From the NCBI GenBank assembly GCA_963693365.1, contig CAVNZM010000004.1, positions 10,416,001-10,480,000 on the forward strand: a stretch of 64,000 bases of DNA, given 5' to 3'. Under the pieces are notes generated by a model that searched no databases, was not told the DNA's origin, and saw only the letters and a program-made list of their open reading frames with translations. The stretch's first letter is position 1, and the number at the start of each line of letters is the position of its first letter. Origin of the DNA: Amoebidium appalachense. Its lineage: Eukaryota > Ichthyosporea. Below are positions 29,541-46,695 of the stretch, in pieces. The position numbers and the translations under genes were made by a program.

Positions 29541-31615
29541 AAAGATCTCTAGAGGGGGGGGGAGGGGGGGGGGGCGGCTACCTTTCGCTCGACTGAGAAT
29601 CTGATGGGTTTTCCGCCCTCTCCCCTCAAAAGAGAAAAGAATGTCATGATATTAGTTGGTGTATGTAATACCACTGGAACATTACATTTTATCGAGACCT
29701 TTTTAATGTGGGATTTTGCCCCTTGGCGAACCAAAATTTACACTTACGAAGTTGTTACAATACTGTTCATGACCTGCTGCTGGTATAGATATGCGCCACC
29801 AACCACTATTTTGCATTCATCTAATTTGTATTTATCTTTAAGGCTCAGTGGCCAGTGATACAACTTCACATCGCAGTGCTAAGTTTTATAATTTATAACA
29901 CAAGTTCAAGCCCAGTGCTATCAGCCGTCTATCCAACCATAATGTTCCAAATACATATATTGATATAAACACGGAGTACAGACATGTGGCAAAACCAAGT
30001 AGACAAATTCATTATCTGTATAGCTATGTGACACCAAGTTGGCTGTGAGGAGTTAAGCATTTGGCCTAGTGTTACCGTTACGTAAGTATAGTGTATTATC
30101 AAGTGTGTGCATATATATATATCATACGGTACTACGGCCGCAACCTTAAACCTATTGTGTTGACTTCCCACCAACGTATGTAAGTACCGTCATGTGCGTG
30201 ATAGCATCCTACCGTGAACATTATCAATATTGCGAACTGTGGTAGTCCCAAACTTGAGACTCACCCAGTCCTTTATCACCTCATACTTGTATTGGAAAAT
30301 CTGGCACGCACACTGATCAATAAGGAACATACTCATACAAATACGCCCAAACATGGACCACCCGAGGAAACTCAACAAGGTTTTGGGCATACAAAACACA
30401 TAAATGAAATGAAACTCCCACACAAGGTAGTTGAAAACAATCACCCTGATGTTGAAATAGTAGTCACCGTAGGCTAAACTGTGTATGTGCCTTTCTGGTT
30501 TGGTAGCTGTAGTAAGAGAAACACACGGCGTATATTTGAACGAGAAAAAAAGGTGTACACACGCCGATCCACACGAGATCTTGCCTTGTGTCAAGCTTGT
30601 AGTTCCACACTGTGTAGCTGACAACAACGGGTGTTTGCATAAGAAGATGGAGAGGAAAAGGGTGCATGTACTGTCGAAACATTCTTCTGGCCTCCAGTTT
30701 GAGCGTCCGATTGAAAAGGATGCGCATGAGACGCTGCCGTTGAATAAGTGCCGCAATAAACGTGAGGAAACTCGACACCCCAAAAACCTCGCACACCGTC
30801 ACAGTGTCTCGTATTTGCCGCCCCAATCGCAAAAACTCCGCTTCGTTGCTCGGTTGAGTTGCGCCTGGGAATGTGTATGGAACAAGGAGGCAAACCATTT
30901 CAAGGGTAGCCATGGATGCATAGAAGACCATGATGGAGAGAAACGCTTGGATAACGTAAGGGACGCCGCGTGACCGAACGGTGGGGTGTGCACAGTAGCG
31001 AAACGTCAGTAGCATAACCAGAAGTAAAATGGCGAAATGGAAGGACCACATGCCGAGCTCGCGTTTGTACATGAGGTTGCCATCTGCCTTACCCAGGGCC
31101 ACCTGCTCGTTAAGGCAACCGCTGCATCCCTGAGTGCCGTAATGTTGCCGATAAATATAAGCTGCGTGGGCGGCGCGTTTCCAGTCAATGTCACGATAAC
31201 GTTTGCCTTGGCCTCTCTAAGCGCCACCTCAACGTCCAGAAGGCGACCTGCCGGCCCTATCATTGTAATTCGCCGGTTCAAGAAATGGTTAGCACCTTCG
31301 AGAGCGCCGAGAAACAAAAGGAAAATCACGAATGCGGTAAAACATCTACGTTGATACGGTGCCCCAAAAGCCTCCTCGCCGTCAGCCCTTTTCCACGGTC
31401 TAGACGATGGTTTCTTTTCACCACTTTCCATGTTAATGCCAATGGTTGCATTAAGCGCCGTCAACTGCAGCTCGTGTACTGAAGGCTTCCGGTCCTCTCC
31501 ATCTATCGGCAATGCATGGAAGGGTTCCACAACATAGCCTATGACCCCTGATGCGTTTGGTAATGCATACTGATACGCATTTTCCGGGCATTTCTCCTTT
31601 AATGCATCCAGGCTG

Positions 31616-31620
31616 GAAGG
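31616..31620. repeat. Target-site duplication, left copy (GAAGG)
   Basis: GAAGG directly precedes the TG of the left LTR and recurs at 35190-35194. Confidence 0.85.
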
Positions 31621-31926
31621 TGTCGAACAGGATAGCCATCCGGTATGCCCTGCGTTAGCGTAGCACTAGTGATCGGGAATATTCGAGATATTCGGGATAA
31701 ACTGGTGGATAGGTTCACGATAGATCAGGATAGATCTAGAGGAGTCTAGAAGATTCTGTTGGAGTGTTCTGATTGGTAGCGACTAGATCCATAGCGGCGG
31801 GTAGACCAATCGGGAATAGTATGTAACATTCCAGTGAGCCAGACCACAAGTATATAAAGGTCCCGGTGGGCCAGTCAATGTAAGTCAGCAAATAATAAAG
31901 TCTCACAGAGAAACCTCTAAGTTACG
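31621..31926 (+). repeat. Left LTR (306 bp)
   Basis: Starts TGTCGAACAGG. Contains a TATA box (TATATAAAG, 31851-31859) and an AATAATAAAG poly-A-like site. It differs from the right LTR at only two positions noticed by eye: C/T in GTAGC/TGACTAG, and the last base (CG here, CA on the right). Confidence 0.92.
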
Positions 31927-31973
31927 GTTACGGACCCAGTACAACGCTACGATCAAGCGACTGTTGAGACAAG

Positions 31974-34643
31974 ATGGGAAGAGCAAAATGTCCAGTTCCC
32001 ATGTATGAAGGAGAAGGCAAGGGCAAAATCTCCTAATCAATGTGGGCCATGCGCATGAAGTGCTTCCTCGAGGGCGAGGAATTATGGTACACGATTGAAG
32101 ACGTGGCTCCTGAAGTGATAGGAGAGGACGGCGAACCGGTGGAGCAACCTCCGGTGGAGATCGACCCCTTGGATCAGAAGAAGGCGACTTCCTACCTGGT
32201 GGAGACACTAGGTGATGTACCTGCAAGCCTGTGTCGGCGAGCTATTGCCGTAGGAAATCCCAAGGACATATGGGATACGGTAGCATCATACGCTGCGCGC
32301 AACACAGATGAGCACAAGAGAATGTTGATTCAACAGTTCTGGCGTGCTGATATGATGCCGACGGAAAGCGTGCTGGAGTATGCGGCCCGCCTGGAGTGCA
32401 TTGTGCAGGATCTTCTTCATATCGATCCCAATGGAGTTAGTGAGGACATGGTTGCCGAGAAATTCCTGGACGGTGTAGGCGCTGACGACCGATTCCGCAC
32501 CGACGTTAGGACCATTCAAGCTTTACCAGCAGCTGAGAAGACAATGGAAAAGATAATCGCCAAGCTGCGTGGTTTTGAGGAGAACGAGGCTGCAAGGGAA
32601 CAGCAGCGGGTGATGATGACCAGCACCCAATGGCGCGGCGGTACGCCACGACAGGACACCGGCAAGCCGCGCGTGACTGACATATCCAAGGTGGAGTGTT
32701 ACAAATGTCACAAGTTTGGGCACTACAAGTCACAGTGTCCAAAGAAGAAGAAGGGCGGCAATCGCGGCGACAAGGCGAAGCAGAACGGAGCTTCCAAGGA
32801 GATACTCGCCATGGCGGTAAACAGCGGACTCCCTTCTTCAACTGAGTGGTATTGGGACTGCGGCGCAACCTCCCATGTCACATGCCGAAAGGACTGGATG
32901 GAAGACTTCCGGTCGATCACACCCAAACCCGTCGCTCTGGGTAACACCCCGGGTGTGATGGCGCTAGGAATAGGCGTCGTAAGATTAACAAGTGAGTTCC
33001 AGGGCAACAGCATGACATTTAGACTGCAGAATGTGCTGTACGTGCCAGCATTTGGAACTAACGTGATGTCGGCTTCAAGCGCCGGCAAGCACGGGTTAAG
33101 AGGCATCACCGACGGTCGACAGTGTACGATTGAGAGTGCCACAGATGGCCAAGTTGTGGCCCGTGGGGTAGTGGAGGGAGGCCTGTATCGTCTCCTAGTG
33201 AAACCCGTATGTGAGAGCGTGAACATGGTGACCACTGCAGTCGGCAGCAGTGGGGGTAACACCGTGTGTGAGCCGGTAAAGGGCAGCGCCAGTTTATGGC
33301 ACCGGCGGTTTGGTCATGTGGCAATAAACACGCTACAGAAGATGGTTAAAGAAAACATCGTCGAGGGTCTGTGCATCGACTGCAAAACCCAGGATGACGG
33401 TGTGTGCGAGGGATGCGCGAGAGGGAAGCAAGCCCGGCTCTCTTTCAGTAAGCTACCCCGCAAGACAGCGCCAGCGAAGCTCGACAGAGTTCATTCTGAT
33501 GTGGCAGGACCGTTCAACAAGGAGTCGCTGCAAGGTTCCAAGTATTATGTCACCTTCATCGACGACAAGACAAGGTTCACTACGGTGTACTTCATGAAAC
33601 ATAAATCCCAAGTGCATACTTACTTCAAGAAGTACAAGGCACACGTAGAGAAGCAACACGGTGCCAGCATCAAGATTCTGCGTTCCGACAACGGGGGTGA
33701 GTACACCTCCACTGAGTTCAAGTCGTTCCTGGAAGCGTGCGGCATTGAACATGAGGCGACAGTCCCTTACACACCAGAGCAGAATGGTGTAGCAGAGAGG
33801 GCTAACAGGACCATTGTCGAGACGGCGCGCTGCATGCTGCAGTCAGCAGGCATGAGTATGGGGTTCTGGCAGCTGGCAGTACAGGCAGCTGTGTACATCA
33901 AGAACCTGACGCCAACCACAGTACTGGGTGGCATGACACCTTGGGAGGCATGGTATGGAGAGAAGCCCGATGTTAGCCATCTACGTGTATTTGGTAGCAA
34001 GGCATTTGTCCATGTGCCGAAGGACGAGCGCAGGAAGCTAGACGCCAAGAGTCGGGAGTGTAAATTCGTCGGCTACACAGGTGACAGCAAGACGTACTTG
34101 TTGTGGGACACCGAGGCGCGCAAGACTATCGTCGGGCGAGATGTGGTGATCGATGAATCATGCACCCCAAAGGCCGGTATTCCGGTGGTGCAAGATGAGC
34201 CAATGGAATTGCTGATGCATAAGCCAATCGGAAATCAGCAGAGCTTGGAATCGAGGAATCCAATCAGCGTCAAGAAGCAACATTCCTTTCGGAAGCCTGC
34301 AATCGGCACTGACAGTGGATATGATTCAGATGCTATCGGCGACGGCGCGGGCGAGGACAGCGGCGATTCGGACGCGGCAGGGTCAGGAGACGAGGAAGAT
34401 AGTGCAGAGTTGCAGGTTGCAACCAGAAGTGCCTATCCGTCCATGACTACAAGGCGCGGTGGGACCTACGGCATCAACGCAGGTGTAGTAGAGTACCGCG
34501 ACAGTATCAGCATGGCAATTGAGAGTGCTGATAGCAATGAGGATGACCCTGTGACACTGGAAGAAGCAATCTCCAGGCCAGCATCAAACACATCGACGTT
34601 CAGTACCACTACACCCGTGAGTGTGTGGAGAATGGGGATGTAG
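31974..34643 (+). pseudogene. Copia gag-protease-integrase polyprotein remnant
   Basis: Reads from ATG 31974 but meets an in-frame TAA at 32034, then stays open from 32040 to TAG at 34641-34643. Order: gag with a CCHC knuckle (CYKCHKFGHYKSQC, near 32697); protease-like WYWDCGATSH, with DCG where DSG or DTG is usual; integrase zinc finger (HRRFGH ... CIDC ... CEGC) and catalytic core with DVAGPF, RSDNGGEY and PYTPEQNGVAERANR; an integrase C-terminal region (FGSKAFVHVP, CKFVGYTGDSK); an acidic linker; then the truncated polymerase start. The early stop, the unusual protease motif and the missing polymerase argue it is defective. Confidence 0.9.
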
Positions 34644-34750
34644 AACTTGTGTATTGCAGCACGAACAGTAACGTGGCCGACATGTGCACCAAAGCTTTAG
34701 GGAGACTTAAGTTAGTGCAGCATCGGCAGGCCATCGGCATGGCTGAGTAA
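34574..34750 (+). pseudogene. Copia RNase H C-terminal remnant
   Basis: In a frame different from the upstream polyprotein, it encodes the typical Copia end (IKHIDVQYHYTRE, then NVADMCTKAL) and stops at 34748-34750. The join with the upstream frame near 34570-34585 marks the deletion point. Confidence 0.85.
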
Positions 34751-34883
34751 GAACTACAATTAGTGTAGTGTTAATGTTCGTGTAGTAGGTGTTATATGTG
34801 TTAGTATAGTAGCATAGTTTTAGAGTTGCATCTTAGGTTTAGGTTGCATGCGGTAGATAGATAGAACACAGTGCAAGTGGGGG

Positions 34884-35189
34884 TGTCGAACAGGATAGCC
34901 ATCCGGTATGCCCTGCGTTAGCGTAGCACTAGTGATCGGGAATATTCGAGATATTCGGGATAAACTGGTGGATAGGTTCACGATAGATCAGGATAGATCT
35001 AGAGGAGTCTAGAAGATTCTGTTGGAGTGTTCTGATTGGTAGTGACTAGATCCATAGCGGCGGGTAGACCAATCGGGAATAGTATGTAACATTCCAGTGA
35101 GCCAGACCACAAGTATATAAAGGTCCCGGTGGGCCAGTCAATGTAAGTCAGCAAATAATAAAGTCTCACAGAGAAACCTCTAAGTTACA
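34884..35189 (+). repeat. Right LTR (306 bp)
   Basis: Same length and almost identical to the left LTR, with canonical TG...CA ends. Confidence 0.92.
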
Positions 35190-35194
35190 GAAGG
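35190..35194. repeat. Target-site duplication, right copy (GAAGG)
   Basis: Matches 31616-31620 and directly follows the CA end of the right LTR. Confidence 0.85.
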
Positions 35195-35599
35195 AGAAAT
35201 AGGGTACCGGTCGGTGTCTTGCACCCCTGTAAGCTGGTTTTCCGGTTTGCTTGTATGTTGGATTTCGTTTTTGCTTACTATGTCTTTGGTAGGACTGGCG
35301 TGTGGCACTAGTACTGTTAAGTCGTCCTCTGGCCCGATGTTAGAGTTAAGACTCGCCATCTCTGAGCTCGAGCTCTCGCTGTTGGTATGTGTGTGATGCT
35401 GTCGGCTAACTTGGCGAGAGTTGAAAATGCACGCCAAAAAAAAACCACAAGAGAAAAATAATTTTTGTGCCATCAACACATAACCTACTTTGACGCCGGT
35501 GTCATGCAAAAATGATAGAGTGGGGTTGGGAAACAGGCCTGTTTGCAATTGGCTGGTGTGCCACGTCCAAGGCCTCCTAGATAAGCCACACACGCATCA

Positions 35600-36680
35600 T
35601 GGTCCGTGTGCATGTGATTGTGCGCTGGCTTACAACGACCAACTCCCTATATACGTATGAGAAAACGGGTTCTGGTACCGTACTGAGCATGCCCAACGGG
35701 CGTTGTTTATCTCTTCAAGTTCATGAATTCACGCTGACACCACGCGAGGTCCGTGTGATGGGTCCTTGTGATCTTAGTGTACATGAAGGGGGAAAAAAAA
35801 ACAGCCTGCGCTGAGTGTATGCGCACGTTGCGACACTACAGTATGTATGCACATTCGTATGTGGCATGGAGGTGTCGTTAGTGTTTCCCTTTTTTTTTTT
35901 TCTCTTGGTTCACATTTTGCACAAGTTGCCGCACATGTGTACACTGTCACCAGTTGGGTGTGCCCATGAAATGCAGTGTTATTGCACATCATCGCCTCAT
36001 GCACAGGGTTTGAAATTCGTTTTTGGCTGGTGCCATTTTGGCGACTTTTCCCCTGCCGGGCCACCAGGGTGTTTTTGAAATTATTTTGACCCTCTTAGAG
36101 CCACTGGTTGGAAAACTGTGGACCTAACGAGGGCACTTCTCGGAGTTTCAGGGACAATATTCTGATACTGACTAACGAGGGCACTTCTCGGAGTTTCAGG
36201 GACAATATTCTGATACTGAAACCCCTATAGAATATCACAGCCTGCCCACATGAACCGTTGGAAACGGTGCCAGGCTCGTTTTTCATTGGCCCGCGGGTCA
36301 CCGCTGATAGTGCTCTGCATGCCAATGGAATCCGACGTCGGCGAGGGCTAGCGGCCTAGCGCTAGTTTTAGTTTATCTAGGGAAAAAAGTTTTTTTGTAC
36401 ATCTAAAATGAGCAAACAAGACGTCACTGGTGTGCGACTAACATGGAAAACATGGGCCTGCTGAAGTCATGTGGTCATTCCTGGTATATGACCAAAATAG
36501 CGATTACGAAGACTGCGTAAGCTCACTTAGAGAGTGCCACTGAGTCACTGAATCGTATGCATAGCTGGTGTAGCTACGGTCTCGGTTACAAACTCACCGT
36601 CCAGGCTGACTCATATGCACATGAAAGCCACAGAAAGAAAAAAAGATCGAAATAGTGACCGCATACTAATAATGTTGATA
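35600..36680. other. Non-coding region upstream of the membrane-protein gene
   Basis: No exon supported. Contains the tandem duplication at 36123-36221 and T/A runs. It presumably includes the promoter of the minus-strand membrane gene. Confidence 0.35.
36123..36221 (+). repeat. 49-bp tandem duplication
   Basis: CTAACGAGGGCACTTCTCGG, AGTTTCAGGGACAATATTCT and GATACTGA are present twice, head to tail, with no difference noticed. Confidence 0.9.
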
Positions 36681-36700
36681 ATGTGGATCTGGATGTTTGC

Positions 36701-37009
36701 ATGAGCACCTGTTTCGTCCTGTCTATCTACTTACTATTATTTTTGCTAGCTCCAGCTGCAGGCCTGTGTCGACACATGAGTGACATGCATATGACTCATC
36801 ATCAGCCTGATATGCCTGATATGCATGAGCACCATTACGGTGTGCAGCAGGCCTTGAGCGAGGTACACGGTACGGCCCGTCACCCTCGCCGACTCGGGCG
36901 CACCCGGCCACTCTGCTCGGGGCTACGCATCTGGCGACGGTCAAGTTCAAGGCTTGTTGAACACTGCCGCGGGGGCCGTGGGGGCAGGGGAGGGCATGCA
37001 GAATCATGA
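36701..37009 (+). CDS. Possible first exon of a secreted or membrane Met/His-rich protein
   Basis: From ATG 36701: a clear signal peptide (FVLSIYLLLFLLAPAAG), then MSDMHMTHHQPDMPDMHEHH, a Met/His cluster like the copper-binding ectodomain of CTR copper transporters. The likely coding part ends near a GAG/GTACAC donor at about 36861; beyond it the frame becomes Arg-rich. A second Met-rich stretch (MQNHDMYMYMYQ) lies in a different frame at about 36994-37030. No CTR membrane segments (MxxxM, GxxxG) were found downstream, so a transporter identity is speculative. Confidence 0.3.
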   Translation: MSTCFVLSIYLLLFLLAPAAGLCRHMSDMHMTHHQPDMPDMHEHHYGVQQALSEVHGTARHPRRLGRTRPLCSGLRIWRRSSSRLVEHCRGGRGGRGGHAES

Positions 37010-37689
37010 CATGTACATGTACATGTACCAGGCTTGGGCTGCAGCTGACATGAGCAAGAAAAACGGTTACACAACATGGCACACCTACTACGTATACTAC
37101 GGTTCACACACACACGCACACACACACTATCACACGCACGCACGCATATATGCACTTACACACATACACATGTACAGACACACCGTACAGTACATGTACA
37201 CACATGTAATGTACACGCGCGCGCGCGCACACACACACACACCGTGGCACAGTGCACATACACACATGCTGTGATATTGGCACACACAGAAACACATGTA
37301 CTAGAATACACGCACAGGCAGGCATGAACACCCTCGCTGATATTACTTTTGAATGTTATCCCCGGACACACTCCCCAGGCCCTCATTGGGTGCACGGCTC
37401 GGCAAACGCGCACGCTTCCTTTTTTTTTTTAAGAAAAAAAACACACGCTTTAGTTTTTTTTTTTTTTTTTTTTTATTTTATTTTATTTTATTTTATTTTA
37501 TCCCGTTTCACTCCCGGCGAGGCACTGCCTCAGGGGAGCTTACCGTCTTCCGCCTAGACACAGATCGTACTGTATAGCACACTCATAAGTCAGGATTCTA
37601 ATTGACCCCAACTGGCACTATTTTTAGTTACGCCTTATCCCACGGTTCTAGCCGCAGCAACGCTAGTGGGGAAATGAGCACAGCTCACT

Positions 37690-38062
37690 TTAACAACACC
37701 AGCCGGGAGCGACCCGGGACACATACACAAACATAAAGACTTGAAAGGGGAAGACCCCATGCCCAGGACGCTGACCCGAACCGTGGCCGGTGATTCGGAT
37801 TGGTCTCCCACTTGAACGTTGGGCTGGGATGCCCAAGCGGCGCGCCGTCGGCGTCAGAGGGCCGGTGCTGTTCATGACGTCATGTCTTGCGGCCGGATGA
37901 TAACAAATTGGTGGTGCTGCTTGACGTGGTCTGGGGTGATGGCTTCTAGGGGGCGGCCAGACCAGTGGACCGTCGAGGCAGAAAAATCGGAAGTAACCAG
38001 GATCGATCCTGCGACTTTGAGCTTGACACGCAGAGATCTTACCATTGCACCAACCCGCCCCC
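37690..38062 (-). repeat. tRNA-derived SINE-like unit
   Basis: On the minus strand the unit starts with a tRNA-like head: an A box TGGTGCAATGGTAAG (38052-38038) and, about 40 nt on, a B-box-like AGGATCGATCCT (38010-37999) in a T-arm-like inverted repeat, followed by about 300 bp of GC-rich non-coding body. The acceptor arms do not pair, so it is not a working tRNA. Confidence 0.5.
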
Positions 38063-38079
38063 CACACGCTTTAGTTCCT

Positions 38080-38664
<585 letters not shown>

Positions 38665-38672
<8 letters not shown>

Positions 38673-40303
38673 GTGCACAACACACATATACATACACACA
38701 GACATCATGGCACATACACATATATACGCAGTCACACCATACACACACACTGGCGTCGCACACAGTGTCACATATACACACATAAATGTATCCATAGTGG
38801 CATGGTGGGAATTCAATCGCGCACATTGCGGTGTGATTTTCACATGGTGTTTAGCCACATGCAGCAAGCATACGCAGACACGCACACTCACGCCGCATAC
38901 ACACTGACACATAACTTATGGGCCGTGACACTGTGAAATACAACACACAGCTGCAGGCAGACACTAACAACACAGTGGGCACTATGACATTACCCATATC
39001 AAAATTTGAAGCACTGATCGGAAGGAACATGGCCTGAATGAGAAATGTTCTTCTGTCTCCTCCCCCTTCTTCGATTTGTATTCAAGAAACCCCTGACGCT
39101 AAAGGGAAGTCTAACGGGAACCTCGCCCTCACTGTCCATTTGCCCGCACAATCGTAAACCAGTTCCGCGCTTTTTGAGCGTGTAGCTTACGGTATTTGTC
39201 AAAAAAAAAACAAAAAAAAACATGATGTTTGCTTGTGGAACTTCTTTGACGCACACTAAAGTACTGGAGGTAGATATCATAGATTTAACATGCGGAACAG
39301 ACACAGTGAGCACACACACACAGACACAAACAGTAATATCAATTATGGGCACATCCACACGCATATTTTTTTTTTTTGACATCGTCACACACAACACACA
39401 CACTCAGTTGGTTGGTTGGTGGGTTAGTCAAGGGGTCGAAAGTGATGTGCACGAGAGGCAGCCCATAAAAGCCCCAGGGGTTATGGGGAAGGGCAGGGGG
39501 GAGGGGGGGGGGGGCGGTTGTGGTGAGAGGGGGGGGGGGGGGGGGGGGGAGGGGGAGTGTGGGAAAGAGCGGGGGGGGAAGGTGTGTGTGTGTGTGTGTG
39601 TGCGTGTGTGTGTGTGCGTGGGTACGCGCATGTGTGTCAGAGTGTTTGAGTGTGGGTGTGTGTACACACAGTGACACACACAGTGTGTTAAACTTGGCAC
39701 CGTTTGTGTGTGGTTCTGCAAGGTTGACAGGGTATGATGCACATAATAGCGCACACCAGTGACACAGCTCTCACACAAACACATAAACCGCCACGCAGGT
39801 GTGCAAGCAATTTGCATATCACCACTCAGTACATTAAGCCTTGACTTGAACCCAAGCAAACACCAGAACACAAGCACATACATTGGCACCTGTGCACACA
39901 TACCTCACGGTGAAGATATACACAGGCAAATATTAAGCACGTGCACGTATACCCACAGAAGCATGCACACAAAAGCACACATACCTAGTGCAGGCACACA
40001 GACACCCCAATGCCCCCACCACACTACCCTTTCCACCGTCATACCCTTTCCGGAACGGCTGAATGATGCCACAAGTGCATCCTGTGCCACTGGCACCATA
40101 ATTATCTGTATCATGCGCGTAAAGACATTCACAAGCACCGGCCCAATGCATGCACACAGACAAGCGGAAGCGACAGCGTACATGTGCACACACACATGCA
40201 CAAAAAACCCGCGCACACACACATGCACATACACACACACGTGCGCCGTGTGCGCACACACACCACACGCACACCGCACACACACACACACACACACGCA
40301 CAC

Positions 40304-40375
<72 letters not shown>

Positions 40376-41080
40376 AACAAGCACCGACAAGCAACACACT
40401 GACACAATACAAACGCACCACAACACGCATGATAGTACACACGACACCATGAAGCATTTGCACATTGTGCCCATGTACACCCAAAGCATTCACAAACGCA
40501 TACATGAAAGTTTGCACCTGAGGACACGGCCCGGGGTGCATAAACACACACCGTGACACAATGATACCCTGTTCAACTTCCAACCCCCCCCCCCTCCCCC
40601 CCCCCCCCTCTCCCCCCCCCCTCCCCCCCCCCCCCCAAAAAAATAAATACATAAATAAATAAACAAATCATGATAATTGAAAATAAAACGGAACAAGAAA
40701 AGAGAGAGAGAGAGAGAGAAAACCACTCTGAGCTGAAGCGAAAAATAATAACGAGGAGCCTGGGAAAATGGGGGAGTTACCATCGGCGAGGTACGAAGAA
40801 CAGCGCTCCCATGGGCCAAGAGGTTCAGAAAATGAACAGCAACTACCGTTACTGACCCATGAGTGTCTGTACATACTAATGCCGCAATAAAACTCGTTCC
40901 CCGTAGTACTATAAATGTGAGCGCGATCTGAACTTGTGTGACGGTAGTATGTGTACACTGCTCACTCAGCACACGTGGCTATCCCCCTTTCCCCCACCCC
41001 TTCGCCCACCCCTTCCCCCCTGACACCTCCCCCCCCCCTCATGTCACAACCCTCCTTCCCCTCCCCCTTCTCCCTGCACA
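38665..41080. other. Gene-poor, CA-rich spacer
   Basis: Mostly AC-rich sequence with a long CA run at about 40310-40373 and G- or C-runs near 39500-39550 and 40585-40637. Open frames here are repeat translations. A minus-strand open stretch at 39000-39190 (LKKRGTGLRLCGQMDSEGE) is non-repetitive but has no clear splice sites. Confidence 0.5.
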
Positions 41081-41103
41081 CATTTACATACACACACACA
41101 CCA

Positions 41104-41700
<597 letters not shown>

Positions 41701-41868
41701 TTTCCCTCTCCCTGCTCCTCTTCCCTTCCTCCCGCCGGTCCCACACACGCACACATCATCATACACAGTTGCACAAACAAATAAACACACACACACAAAC
41801 ACACACGCACACAAGTGCACACACGCACACAAACACGCACACTCACACGCACGTGCACACACACATGC

Positions 41869-41873
41869 ATACA

Positions 41874-41925
<52 letters not shown>

Positions 41926-41932
41926 CGAACGC
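41869..41932 (+). repeat. ACGC tetranucleotide repeat
   Basis: About 15 ACGC units, alternating purine-pyrimidine. The reverse complement of the same unit forms 51886-52020. Confidence 0.95.
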
Positions 41933-42028
41933 ACGGTCGCACACACACCCGCGCGCCCGCCTGCACGCCTGCACGCCTGCACTACGTGGTGAAACAAAGT
42001 ATTAGTTAGTAGGGTGTGTCACGGGGCA

Positions 42029-42066
<38 letters not shown>

Positions 42067-42455
42067 ATAGGCGGGCACGTGTGTGCGGCTGTGTTGACAT
42101 TGGAAATCCAATAAATGAACATCTGTGTCCCAGCTTTGCGACCAACTGCACACGCTGCCACGAAAACGAGGGGTGCAGGCGCAGCTTGCCTGAGCATAGA
42201 CCGCAGGCCGCTTGATCGCATGAGCGACACCCGAGGGTTTGCTTTTGGCGCGATCGAATAACCGTCACAAACCTCGGGTGTTTCTTCTGGCTGGAGTCGC
42301 GAGCAGAAAACATGAGAGGACACGAATGAAACAGTGGTGTAAACTATACCTTCCCGTTATTTTTCATAGCACCCGCAGTGCAGGAAAATAGAAGCAGCTG
42401 ACGACGTTAATAGCTGCTGAGGAGGATTCCAGCGAAAGGGTTTCCAACGTCAACA

Positions 42456-46695
<4,240 letters not shown>

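Larger units (their letters stand above)
31621..35189 (+). mobile_element. Copia-type LTR retrotransposon, deletion derivative
   Basis: A 3.57-kb element with two 306-bp LTRs, 5-bp target duplication, a gag-protease-integrase reading frame and a polypurine tract (AAGTGGGGG, 34875-34883) before the right LTR. Almost all reverse transcriptase and RNase H are missing: integrase and linker run into the usual start of the polymerase region (PVTLEEAISRP) and then jump, in another frame, to the last 58 codons of RNase H. It is non-autonomous and inserted in a coding exon of the minus-strand membrane-protein gene, in the opposite orientation. Confidence 0.92.
29549..35359 (-). pseudogene. Multi-pass membrane protein gene interrupted by a Copia element
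   Basis: The family was not recognised. Minus-strand segments: 35359-35190 (from an ATG; MASLNSNIGPEDD) and, beyond the element, 31620 to about 31110; then about 31102-30464, 30447-30265, 29878-29748 and 29624-29549 (stop TAG). Skipping the element plus one target copy, the frame runs on without change across the insertion (ISPS to SLDALKEKC). One hydrophobic helix (CFTAFVIFLLFLGAL), a probable luminal region, then several more (SFHFAILLLVMLLTFRY, MVFYASMATLEMVCLLV, FLTFIAALI, LVWEFHFIYVFC). The frame changes near 31200-31110 and near 30500-30450; each may be a short intron or a real lesion. The junctions DW/HCDVKLYHW (phase 0) and TTS/GEGGKPIRF (phase 2) have good splice sites and agreeing phase. 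This allele should not make full-length protein unless the element is skipped in RNA. Confidence 0.6.

Noticed and set aside
37988-38059. A functional tRNA gene on the minus strand
   Set aside because: A-box and B-box-like sequences are present but the acceptor arms do not pair; better explained as a SINE head.
38999-39403. Minus-strand open frame ending HSGHVPSDQCFKF
   Set aside because: Part is non-repetitive, but it runs through GT and T tracts with no clear splice sites or recognised motif.
42002-42323. Minus-strand open frames upstream of the small gene
   Set aside because: Two overlapping frames are open, neither has motifs, and both run into a poly-G tract.
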